DNA of 14,588 nucleotides from Treponema sp. (lineage in GTDB: Bacteria; Spirochaetota; Spirochaetia; Treponematales; Treponemataceae). Below are positions 1-5,395 of the stretch, piece after piece; the first letter of the stretch is position 1; the number at the start of each line of letters is the position of its first letter. The stretch is taken from the NCBI GenBank assembly GCA_003447785.1, contig DLYJ01000140.1, forward strand, positions 1 through 14,588. Reading direction: 5' to 3'. The notes under the pieces are model-generated. The model was not told where the DNA came from and did not search any database. It saw only the letters and a list, made by a program, of their open reading frames with translations. Made by a program: the position numbers and the translations under genes.

Positions 1-244
1 TGTCGCTGCCGTTAAAAAGCGGAGTTTGGGGCAAAAAGCTTACACCGCTTTCCTTATTTATAACGACTGAACCTTCGTCGGGATTTAACTGGCCTGCAAT
101 TGTTGAAAGAAGGGTAGACTTTCCGCATCCGTTGCGACCGATGACTGCGGCCTTGTCGCCGTCGTTCAATCCGAAGGTCACGTCCTTAAAAAGCGGTTTT
201 TCGCGGCCCATTTTTGCCAGATTGCTGATAGATAAAATATTCAT
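1..244 (-). CDS. ABC-F-like ATP-binding protein, N-terminal fragment
   Basis: I translated this by eye on the minus strand from the ATG at 244-242. The 81 visible residues begin MNILSISNLAKMGREKPLF and continue to the window edge, so the 3' part of the gene is missing. Walker A is GRNGCGKST at residues 36-44, and a Q-loop glutamine (FLPQ) is at about residue 73. The phrase order 'IGRNGCGKSTLL ... PDEGSV ... FLPQ' is typical of the first ATPase domain of ABC-F proteins (Uup/EttA type), soluble tandem ATPases that act on the ribosome rather than in membranes. Only one domain is visible, so an ordinary transporter ATPase cannot be excluded. It starts 7 nt after the hemerythrin stop, so the two are probably cotranscribed. 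Confidence 0.7.
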   Translation of the reverse strand, partial: MNILSISNLAKMGREKPLFKDVTFGLNDGDKAAVIGRNGCGKSTLLSTIAGQLNPDEGSVVINKESGVSFLPQTPLFNGSD

Positions 245-251
245 ATAAAAA

Positions 252-752
252 CTATTCTTTTGGCTTTGTTGCCTTTGACTTTAAAAAATTAACGAGAGCC
301 GGAATGTAAAGTTTATCATCGTAGGCGATATGGTTCTGAATCCAGTTCCGCAGATAGTGGGCAAACTTTATTGCCTCGCTGATTGTAATCTGATTGATGC
401 GGGTGTAGGCAATCTGAACCTTTTCCTTAAAGCCTTCGTGTTCGGCCTTGTGCTGCCTGTAATTGTCGTAGTTGGCGGCAATCATCAGTTTTTCTTCGTC
501 TTCAAAGTGAATTGCGGCGTAGTTTAAACAGCGCTCAAGGGTACGGCGGATTACTTTATGATAATCCTCAGTATCCTTGTTCTGGAGAAGGGACTTGTAA
601 AAATCATTGCAGAGAACAACAAGGTTTTCGTGCTCAGAGTCAATGTCAGGAATCCCTGTTCTGAGTTTAGGATCCCAGGTAATAAAATCTTTAGGTTCGT
701 TTATAAATGCTGATGACTGACCATCGTCTTTTACATAATTTACTGGACGCAT
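252..752 (-). CDS. Bacteriohemerythrin (O2-binding di-iron protein)
   Basis: A 166-residue cytoplasmic protein made almost entirely of one hemerythrin four-helix bundle. All seven expected di-iron ligands are visible: H41 (IDSEH), H82 and E86 (HFEDEE), H101 and H105 (HKAEH), H141 and D146 (HIAYDD). The domain begins at FITWDP near residue 23, and the first ~22 residues are a variable extension. Family members bind O2 reversibly and serve in oxygen sensing, delivery or scavenging; in an anaerobe or microaerophile, protection or aerotaxis is plausible (inference). There is no output domain, so it is a stand-alone carrier. No SD precedes the ATG, but TATAAT ends 6 nt upstream, suggesting a leaderless transcript. 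The gene leads a probable two-gene unit with the ABC-F-like ATPase. Confidence 0.9.
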   Translation of the reverse strand: MRPVNYVKDDGQSSAFINEPKDFITWDPKLRTGIPDIDSEHENLVVLCNDFYKSLLQNKDTEDYHKVIRRTLERCLNYAAIHFEDEEKLMIAANYDNYRQHKAEHEGFKEKVQIAYTRINQITISEAIKFAHYLRNWIQNHIAYDDKLYIPALVNFLKSKATKPKE

Positions 753-758
753 GTAAAT

Positions 759-764
759 ATTATA
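759..764 (-). promoter_or_regulatory. -10 box placing the start site at the hemerythrin ATG
   Basis: On the minus strand the sequence reads TATAAT-ATTTAC-ATG, with exactly six bases between the hexamer and the start codon. A weak -35 candidate (TGTCAA) lies 17 nt further upstream. Initiation 6-7 nt after the -10 would fall on the ATG, leaving no leader. No purine-rich SD sits at normal spacing. Confidence 0.5.
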
Positions 765-781
765 AACCTTTTTATAAAAAC

Positions 782-810
782 TTGACAGAATAATAATTAG
801 AAATTAATAT
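782..810 (+). promoter_or_regulatory. Strong sigma-70-type promoter of the arsR-family/ATPase operon
   Basis: TTGACA at 782-787, a 17-nt spacer and TAATAT at 805-810 give a near-consensus promoter. The predicted start is about 816-818, at the left edge of the inverted repeat at 819-834, so a repressor bound there would block initiation or early elongation. Confidence 0.8.
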
Positions 811-818
811 ATGAATAG

Positions 819-834
819 TTGAACAGTTGTTCAA
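819..834 (+). promoter_or_regulatory. ArsR/SmtB-type operator (7-2-7 perfect inverted repeat)
   Basis: TTGAACA-GT-TGTTCAA is a perfect dyad. It matches the TGAACA-nn-TGTTCA core of operators bound by zinc-sensing SmtB/CzrA/ZiaR-type repressors (established for the family). It lies just downstream of the -10 box and about 40 nt before the repressor gene, implying negative autoregulation relieved by metal. Confidence 0.75.
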
Positions 835-875
835 ATGATAAAAAAGCCGTGATATGGCAAAACTGAGGAGGCGTG

Positions 876-1181
876 ATGAATCAGTTTTTAGAAAATGAAC
901 CTGCCGAAGACGTTTTAATGGACCTTGGAGATTTGTTCAAAATATTTGGTGACACCACAAGAATAAAAATTCTTTTTGCTCTTTTAAAAAACGAAGAGTC
1001 TGTGGGCGAAATTGCCCGAAAACTCGCAATGACTGACAGTGCGGTAAGCCACCAGCTCAAAGTATTAAAGGACAACAAGCTTATAAAATTCAGGCGCGAA
1101 GGAAAGTCTATTTTTTATTCCCTTGCCGACGACCATGTAATTTCGATTTTAAGTCAGGGCCTGGAGCATATTCTTGAATAG
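876..1181 (+). CDS. ArsR/SmtB-family metal-sensing repressor, alpha-5 zinc site
   Basis: A small winged-helix repressor of 101 residues from the ATG at 876. The in-frame GTG at 873 would add one residue, but GAGGAGG at 865-871 leaves only 1 nt before it, against 4 nt for the ATG. The recognition helix region reads LAMTDSAVSHQLKVLKDNKLI, followed by the wing RREGKSIFY. The C-terminal helix carries D85-x-H87-x10-H98-x2-E101, exactly the alpha-5 ligand pattern of SmtB. The alpha-3 position, where ArsR/CadC have ELCVCDL, is SVGEI with no cysteine. The protein should therefore sense Zn2+ (or Co2+) rather than arsenite or lead. It precedes the Zn/Cd ATPase gene by 71 nt and sits downstream of a matching operator, so it most likely represses its own operon. 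Confidence 0.9.
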   Translation: MNQFLENEPAEDVLMDLGDLFKIFGDTTRIKILFALLKNEESVGEIARKLAMTDSAVSHQLKVLKDNKLIKFRREGKSIFYSLADDHVISILSQGLEHILE

Positions 1182-1202
1182 AATTTCAGCCGGTTGAGCG
1201 CC

Positions 1203-1221
1203 CGTCCTCAGCAGGAGGACG
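1203..1221 (+). promoter_or_regulatory. Intercistronic hairpin between repressor and ATPase genes
   Basis: CGTCCTC, loop AGCAG, GAGGACG gives a perfect 7-bp GC-rich stem with a 5-nt loop. No T-run follows, so it is unlikely to terminate transcription. It may tune mRNA stability or the relative expression of the two genes. Its loop/3' arm contains an SD-like purine run with no start codon at proper spacing. Confidence 0.4.
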
Positions 1222-1252
1222 CTGCCGCCATGGCTTTAAAGGAGTATTAAAT

Positions 1253-3412
1253 ATGAAAAAAGATATTGATATTGATGAACACGAACACGACCACGAACAT
1301 TGTGAACACGAACACGAGCATTGCGGCCACGACCACGACCACGGCTGTGGGTGCTGCCATCACGAAGAAGAAGGAGAAGAACCCGGTCTTTCAAAAATTC
1401 TCCTTGCCCTGGCACTTTTTATAGCCGGCATCCTTGTTGAACACGTACCGTTTATTCATTATAAACTTGCGCCGGTCTATCTTTTTGAAGGCGTAAATCT
1501 TTACAGAACACTGTACATGATTCTGTATTTTGCCTCGTTTGTAATCTGCGGTCGGGGCGTAATCAGGTCGGCTCTTTCAAACATCAGAAAGGGCGATTTT
1601 ATGGACGAAAAGTTTCTGATGAGCGTCGCAAGTATCGGTGCAATCTGTATCGGAAAAAGCGGCGAAGCAGTTGCAATCATGCTCTTTTACTGCATCGGTG
1701 AGTTTTTCCAGGATTATGCCGTGGACAGGAGCCGTGATTCAATTGCAGCCCTCGTTGAACTTCGTGCCGACACCGCAAACGTTCTCAAGGAAGGCCGCTT
1801 TGTTCAGATGAAAGCAGAAGATGTTGAAGTTGGAGCCATAATTCAGGTTAAAAACGGTGAACGCATTCCTCTGGACGGCGTGGTTCTGGAAGGGAGTTCT
1901 TCCGTGGACACTTCTGTTTTAACCGGAGAAAGCATGCCGCGAGAGATCGGCGCAAAGGACCAGGTGCTTGCGGGAATGGTGAATATCGGCGGCGTTCTTA
2001 AAATTCAGGTTACAAAACCTTACGGTCAGAGTGCAGTGAGCCGTATTCTTGAACTTACACAAAAATCTCAGGCGGTAAAGGCCCGGGCAGAAAAGTTCAT
2101 CAGCCGTTTTGCAAAAGTGTACACTCCTGTTGTCTGCATCGCAGCCCTCGCTGTTGCAATCGTCGCTCCTCTGGTCTGCATGATTTTCTTTCCTGAGGTG
2201 TATGCACAGACCGGCTGGTCAGTCTGGTTTTACCGTGCCTTCATGTTCCTTGTTGTAAGCTGCCCGTGTGCTCTTGTAATTTCCGTTCCCCTGGCATTTT
2301 TCAGTGGAATCGGGCTTGCAGGCCGCAACGGCATCCTGATTAAGGGAAGCAACTTTGTTGAAGCGCTTTCAAAAGTTGATACCGGCGTTTTTGACAAAAC
2401 AGGAACTCTGACAAAAGGAATTTTTGACGTAACTTCTGTTATCAGTGCCGGCGCCATGAGCGAAGATGAATTAATAGCCCTGGCTGCCCACGCAGAACAT
2501 TTTTCAAGTCATCCGATTTCCAGATCGATTAAGAAAGCACATCTGGCAAAATGCGGTGTTACGGATGGACAAAGCCCTGAGTGCTGTACATGCTGCGAGA
2601 GGAAAAACTGCGAGGAACTCAACGGTTATGGAATTAAAATCCTGCTTGACGGAAAGACCGTTCTTGCGGGAAACAAAGCACTCATGCAGAAAGAACATGT
2701 TGAATTTGACGAGTCAGGGTTTGCAGGACACCAGACTTCCGGAACCGTTGTTTACATCGCCCGGGAAGGCAGGTTTGAAGGTGCTGTCGTAATCAGTGAC
2801 AGCCCGAAAGAAAACGCATCGGATTCAATTAAGGCGCTGAGGAAAGAAGGCGTTAAAAAGACAGTCATGCTCACGGGCGACAACGAAAACGCAGCCGTTC
2901 TCGTGGCAAAGGAACTTGGAATTGACGATGTTTACGCGGGACTTCTGCCGGAAGATAAGGTTGATAAAATTGAATCCCTGATTGAATCCAAAAACGAAAA
3001 AGGAACAAAATCCCGGGGAACCGTTATGTTTGTCGGTGACGGAGTTAATGACGGCCCTGTTCTTGCCAGAAGCGATGTTGGAGTTGCAATGGGCGCAATG
3101 GGAAGTGACGCTGCAATCGAGGCCGCTGACGTGGTAATCATGGATGACAAGCTGATTAAGCTGAGTCAGGCGGTAAAAATCAGCCGCAGGACAATGGGCA
3201 TCGTTTACCAGAACATCTGGATTTCCCTTGGTGTAAAAGCAGCGGTTATGGTGCTTGGCGCCCTGGGAATTACAAACATGTGGTTTGCAGTCTTTGGCGA
3301 TGTAGGAGTCTGCTTTATCGCAGTATTAAATGCCCTTAGAATGAGTATTCAAAATGCTGCCAGTCCTTGCAGTCGTCCCAGTCACCGCCCCACTCAAAAC
3401 CCTGCTCAGTAA
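1253..3412 (+). CDS. P1B-2-type Zn2+/Cd2+/Pb2+-exporting P-type ATPase
   Basis: A 719-residue inner-membrane metal pump. Visible landmarks: a His/Cys-rich N-terminal tail (residues 9-37) where a heavy-metal-associated domain is common, actuator loop LTGES (223-227), metal-path CPC (337-339), phosphorylation site DKTGTLT with D381, the nucleotide-domain HP pair (H420-P421), TGDN (541-544) and hinge GDGVNDGP (595-602). K662 in the penultimate helix and D683-x-G685 in the last helix match the P1B-2 signature for Zn/Cd/Pb. Between the HP motif and ELNGYG lies a cysteine cluster (C434, C444, C445, C447, C448, C453) that I do not recognise as standard. SD GGAG at 1241-1244 is 8 nt from the ATG. The frame continues about 20 residues past the usual NALRM-like end, overlapping the convergent peptidase gene. 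The preceding repressor gene marks a zinc/cadmium efflux operon. ZntA/CadA-like; symbol withheld because the N-terminus differs. Confidence 0.95.
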   Translation: MKKDIDIDEHEHDHEHCEHEHEHCGHDHDHGCGCCHHEEEGEEPGLSKILLALALFIAGILVEHVPFIHYKLAPVYLFEGVNLYRTLYMILYFASFVICGRGVIRSALSNIRKGDFMDEKFLMSVASIGAICIGKSGEAVAIMLFYCIGEFFQDYAVDRSRDSIAALVELRADTANVLKEGRFVQMKAEDVEVGAIIQVKNGERIPLDGVVLEGSSSVDTSVLTGESMPREIGAKDQVLAGMVNIGGVLKIQVTKPYGQSAVSRILELTQKSQAVKARAEKFISRFAKVYTPVVCIAALAVAIVAPLVCMIFFPEVYAQTGWSVWFYRAFMFLVVSCPCALVISVPLAFFSGIGLAGRNGILIKGSNFVEALSKVDTGVFDKTGTLTKGIFDVTSVISAGAMSEDELIALAAHAEHFSSHPISRSIKKAHLAKCGVTDGQSPECCTCCERKNCEELNGYGIKILLDGKTVLAGNKALMQKEHVEFDESGFAGHQTSGTVVYIAREGRFEGAVVISDSPKENASDSIKALRKEGVKKTVMLTGDNENAAVLVAKELGIDDVYAGLLPEDKVDKIESLIESKNEKGTKSRGTVMFVGDGVNDGPVLARSDVGVAMGAMGSDAAIEAADVVIMDDKLIKLSQAVKISRRTMGIVYQNIWISLGVKAAVMVLGALGITNMWFAVFGDVGVCFIAVLNALRMSIQNAASPCSRPSHRPTQNPAQ
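1277..1342 (+). repeat. Degenerate hexamer tandem repeat encoding (E/D)-H dipeptides
   Basis: Successive GAACAC, GACCAC and GAGCAT units, interrupted by TGT/TGC Cys codons, encode residues 9-30 of the ATPase. The repeat gives alternating acidic/His pairs, a likely metal-binding or buffering tail. Such arrays can change length by slippage. Confidence 0.7.
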
Positions 3413-4016
3413 AAAGGCGGTATGCCAGATCGTCGTGATCAATTTTATACGGGTTGGGCCTTGAACGGTCCACCCACTGAGAAGCGGTTGCAGGTTCAAT
3501 ATAAGTTTTGCCGCGCACAGTTTTTACGTAAGGGTTGTAAAGAGGGTTGATGTCTACCGCAAGCCCCAGGCCGTGCTTTGAGACGGTTCTTGTGTGTGAA
3601 ATAAACCTGAAGTTAAAGCATGAGGAGTTATTTGCCCGCATACTGGTTTCGTCGTCGGCGTTGTATTTGTCGACAAGGCTCACTTCTTGAATTTTATAGG
3701 ACGCCTTATACAATTCCTTAAAAATATAAAGAAGTTTTTCTGCGATTGCTTTATTGCAGATAAGTTCACCGCGGGCATCGGTGCCGTCAAAATCCTTGTG
3801 CAGGATTTTTATATAGCGTAAATCCGCGAGGGGAACCGTGCAGTTTTCTTTGTAGGACTTTCCCTTAATTCGGTCAAAAATTGAATCATCAACGTCGGCA
3901 ATATAAAAATTCGATTCGAATAAAAATTCATCATCCATAATAATTTTCTCCTGGGCGTTTGCATTAAGACAAAACAGAATTAAAACCAGCGCCGTGAGCC
4001 AGACTCTCAATTTCAT
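3336..4016 (-). CDS. Exported M15-family peptidoglycan peptidase
   Basis: A 226-residue protein with a signal peptide: K2/R4, hydrophobic core at about 5-17 and a probable cleavage after NANA (A21). The M15 zinc site is complete: SxHxxGxAxD as SKHGLGLAVD (H148, D155) and H221 in DWQHFEY, preceded by the characteristic EWGGDW. The ending matches the VanY/L-alanyl-D-glutamate peptidase branch (Peptidase_M15_4-like). It should cut peptide stems of peptidoglycan in the periplasm; whether it is a D,D-carboxypeptidase or an L-Ala-D-Glu endopeptidase cannot be decided here. Its last 77 nt, encoding the catalytic WxH segment, overlap the convergent ATPase gene. There is no SD; TATGAT ends 6 nt before the ATG, suggesting leaderless expression, divergent from the 79-aa gene. 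Confidence 0.88.
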   Translation of the reverse strand: MKLRVWLTALVLILFCLNANAQEKIIMDDEFLFESNFYIADVDDSIFDRIKGKSYKENCTVPLADLRYIKILHKDFDGTDARGELICNKAIAEKLLYIFKELYKASYKIQEVSLVDKYNADDETSMRANNSSCFNFRFISHTRTVSKHGLGLAVDINPLYNPYVKTVRGKTYIEPATASQWVDRSRPNPYKIDHDDLAYRLFTEQGFEWGGDWDDCKDWQHFEYSF

Positions 4017-4022
4017 AATTCA

Positions 4023-4028
4023 ATCATA
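4023..4028 (-). promoter_or_regulatory. -10 box placing the start site at the M15 peptidase ATG
   Basis: The minus strand reads TATGAT-TGAATT-ATG, with six bases between hexamer and start codon and no SD. The TGAATT-ATG string is identical to that before the M3 peptidase gene. Confidence 0.5.
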
Positions 4029-4114
4029 CAATAAAACAGGAAAAATAAGAATCTGGTGAATTTGCCGGCCCGGCCTCGGTGCAGCTATTTCTTTTTTAAC
4101 TTTAAGTTTTCAGT

Positions 4115-4120
4115 TATAAT
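4115..4120 (+). promoter_or_regulatory. Consensus -10 box placing the start site at the 79-aa gene's ATG
   Basis: TATAAT-CAGCAT-ATG: a perfect -10 hexamer six bases before the start codon, with no SD. No convincing -35 is present; the expected region is T-rich. A small dyad AACTT-T-AAGTT lies just upstream in the spacer. Confidence 0.55.
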
Positions 4121-4126
4121 CAGCAT

Positions 4127-4366
4127 ATGACTTTGGAACAATTCAGACAGAATATCGAACTGAAAAAAGAAATGGAGTTTTCTTCCCGGGGAATCAATTT
4201 TTCCATTTCCTACGGGCGCGATGACGACGGCAAAAATTACATCGCCTTTGGCGAAAAACACCTCCCCTACGAAAAGTATTATTCCTGGGGTGAATTTATC
4301 AACGCGGCCAAAATCGGCAACGCCTGGCTCCGATATTCAGTGGAAGACCTTGTCTTTTCAAATTAA
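4127..4366 (+). CDS. Small hypothetical protein (79 aa)
   Basis: I do not recognise a family. The protein is soluble and acidic/aromatic-rich, with no signal peptide, membrane segment or cysteine. It starts MTLEQFRQNIELKKEMEFSS and has a central GINFSISYGRDDDGKNYIAFGEK stretch that would suit a beta-hairpin, then a helical YYSWGEFINAAKIGNAWLR. Reality is supported by a consensus -10 box at leaderless distance, a codon pattern like its neighbours, and lack of an overlapping better candidate. It is transcribed away from the M15 peptidase. A distinct promoter for the acyltransferase gene begins inside its last codons. Confidence 0.7.
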   Translation: MTLEQFRQNIELKKEMEFSSRGINFSISYGRDDDGKNYIAFGEKHLPYEKYYSWGEFINAAKIGNAWLRYSVEDLVFSN

Positions 4367-4378
4367 GCATATTAAAAT
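4350..4378 (+). promoter_or_regulatory. Candidate promoter of the acyltransferase-MATE-HAD operon
   Basis: TTGTCT at 4350-4355, a 17-nt spacer and TAAAAT at 4373-4378 give a reasonable sigma-70-type promoter. It overlaps the 3' end of the 79-aa gene. The predicted start, about 4385, falls at the left arm of the structured leader, giving an ~80-nt 5' UTR. Confidence 0.5.
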
Positions 4379-4382
4379 ATAA

Positions 4383-4465
4383 GGAATCTCGAAAAACTAA
4401 ACCAAGGTTGGTTTTTCGGGGTTTCCTATAACAACAAGGGACATGAGTCCCGGTTTTTCGAGGTA
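4383..4465 (+). promoter_or_regulatory. Structured 5' leader with mutually exclusive stems, one covering the SD
   Basis: Arm A is CTCGAAAAAC at 4388-4397. It can pair with GTTTTTCGGG at 4411-4420 (one G-U), extended by 4383-4387 with 4421-4426 into a roughly 15-bp stem with a bulge. Alternatively it pairs perfectly over 10 bp with GTTTTTCGAG at 4453-4462, which contains most of the SD (GAGG 4460-4463). A separate hairpin GGGAC-ATGA-GTCCC (4438-4451) lies between. The first fold leaves the SD free and the second hides it. I do not recognise a known riboswitch consensus. The pairing is seen in the sequence; the switching is inference. Confidence 0.4.
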
Positions 4466-4468
4466 ATG

Positions 4469-5380
4469 ATGGCTTCTATTCGTGAGCTCTATGGAAAATT
4501 CTTTGCACAGATGACCCAGATGTCAAGGGCTGCTGCGAAAATTGATGAAACAAATGTTTATCAGAAAGCAAATCCAAACACAAAAAAAATCATGTATAAG
4601 CTGATTGAAGACAACACTCTTCCTGGCAGTCACATCGGCGGCAAAGAAAACTTTAAAGCTTTTCTTGAAGCAGTAAAAAGCGGTAAACACGGTCTGATCC
4701 TGATGGAACATTATTCAAACACAGACCTGCCGGCCCTTACATGGCTCCTGGAAAACGACATGGGCGCAGAAGGCAAAGACCTTGCTGACCGTATCGTTGC
4801 AATCGCCGGAATGAAACTTAACGAAGCTGACGCAAATGTCCGTGCCTTTGCAGAAAGCTTTACACGGGTTGTAATTTATCCTACACGCTCGCTGGACAAG
4901 GCAGAAGCTGCCGCTCAGTCTGCAGAAGAAGCTGCCGCAGAAGAAAAAAAGGCCCGCACAATCAATCTTGCCGCAATGCGCGCAATGGATAAATGTAAAC
5001 GTGACGGAGAAGTAATTCTCGTATTCCCTTCCGGAACGCGTTACCGCCCTGGAAAGCCTGAAACTAAACGCGGACTGCGGGAGATGGATTCATACCTGCG
5101 CATGTTTGACGTTATGGTTCTGGTTTCAATCAACGGTACAATCCTTACAATCGATCCGAACAATCCGGATGACATGCTTGCAGATATCTGTGAACCTGCA
5201 AACCAGATTTTTACGGCAAGCCCTGTAATTGACTGCAAGCAGTTCCGAAAAGATTATCTTGCAACTCTTCCTGCTGACCATCCGGATCCAAAACAGGCCG
5301 TAATCGACCATGTAATGGACTACCTCCAGAAACAGCACGATGAGGTTGAGCCGGAATTACAGAAATTGAACACAAAATAA
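4469..5380 (+). CDS. Soluble glycerolipid acyltransferase (PlsC/plastid GPAT-like)
   Basis: About 303 residues from the ATG at 4469. The adjacent in-frame ATG at 4466 leaves only 2 nt after GAGG, so 4469 (5 nt) is preferred. Counting from 4466, the acyltransferase HX4D motif is H82-YSNT-D87 and the block IV-like motif is FPSGTR at 187-192 followed by YRPGK. No membrane helix is evident. The spacing and the 'ILVFPSGTRYRPG' block resemble the soluble glycerol-3-phosphate acyltransferases of plastids (whose motif is PSGGRDRP) more than membrane PlsB/PlsC. It probably transfers an acyl chain to glycerol-3-phosphate or its 1-acyl form in phospholipid synthesis. An Ala/Glu-rich insertion (about 145-163) is probably a surface coiled coil. 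It leads an operon with the MATE and HAD genes and follows a structured leader. Confidence 0.78.
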   Translation: MASIRELYGKFFAQMTQMSRAAAKIDETNVYQKANPNTKKIMYKLIEDNTLPGSHIGGKENFKAFLEAVKSGKHGLILMEHYSNTDLPALTWLLENDMGAEGKDLADRIVAIAGMKLNEADANVRAFAESFTRVVIYPTRSLDKAEAAAQSAEEAAAEEKKARTINLAAMRAMDKCKRDGEVILVFPSGTRYRPGKPETKRGLREMDSYLRMFDVMVLVSINGTILTIDPNNPDDMLADICEPANQIFTASPVIDCKQFRKDYLATLPADHPDPKQAVIDHVMDYLQKQHDEVEPELQKLNTK

Positions 5381-5395
5381 GGTTCTACGTATAAA

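Noticed and set aside
1203..1221. Hairpin between repressor and ATPase genes as a terminator
   Set aside because: GC-rich stem but no downstream T-run, and the following gene clearly belongs to the same unit.
1277..1342. Regular hexamer repeat as a CRISPR-like or replication iteron array
   Set aside because: Units are in frame, back to back and encode a His-rich protein tail; there are no spacers.
4061..4080. GC-rich GCCGGCCCGGCC island as a mobile-element end or attachment site
   Set aside because: No matching copy elsewhere in the window, no flanking duplication and no recombinase gene.
4383..4426. Stem of the acyltransferase leader as a Rho-independent terminator for the 79-aa gene
   Set aside because: The stem is AT-rich and followed by TATAACAACAA rather than a T-run. 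The long alternate pairing with the SD region explains the repeats better.
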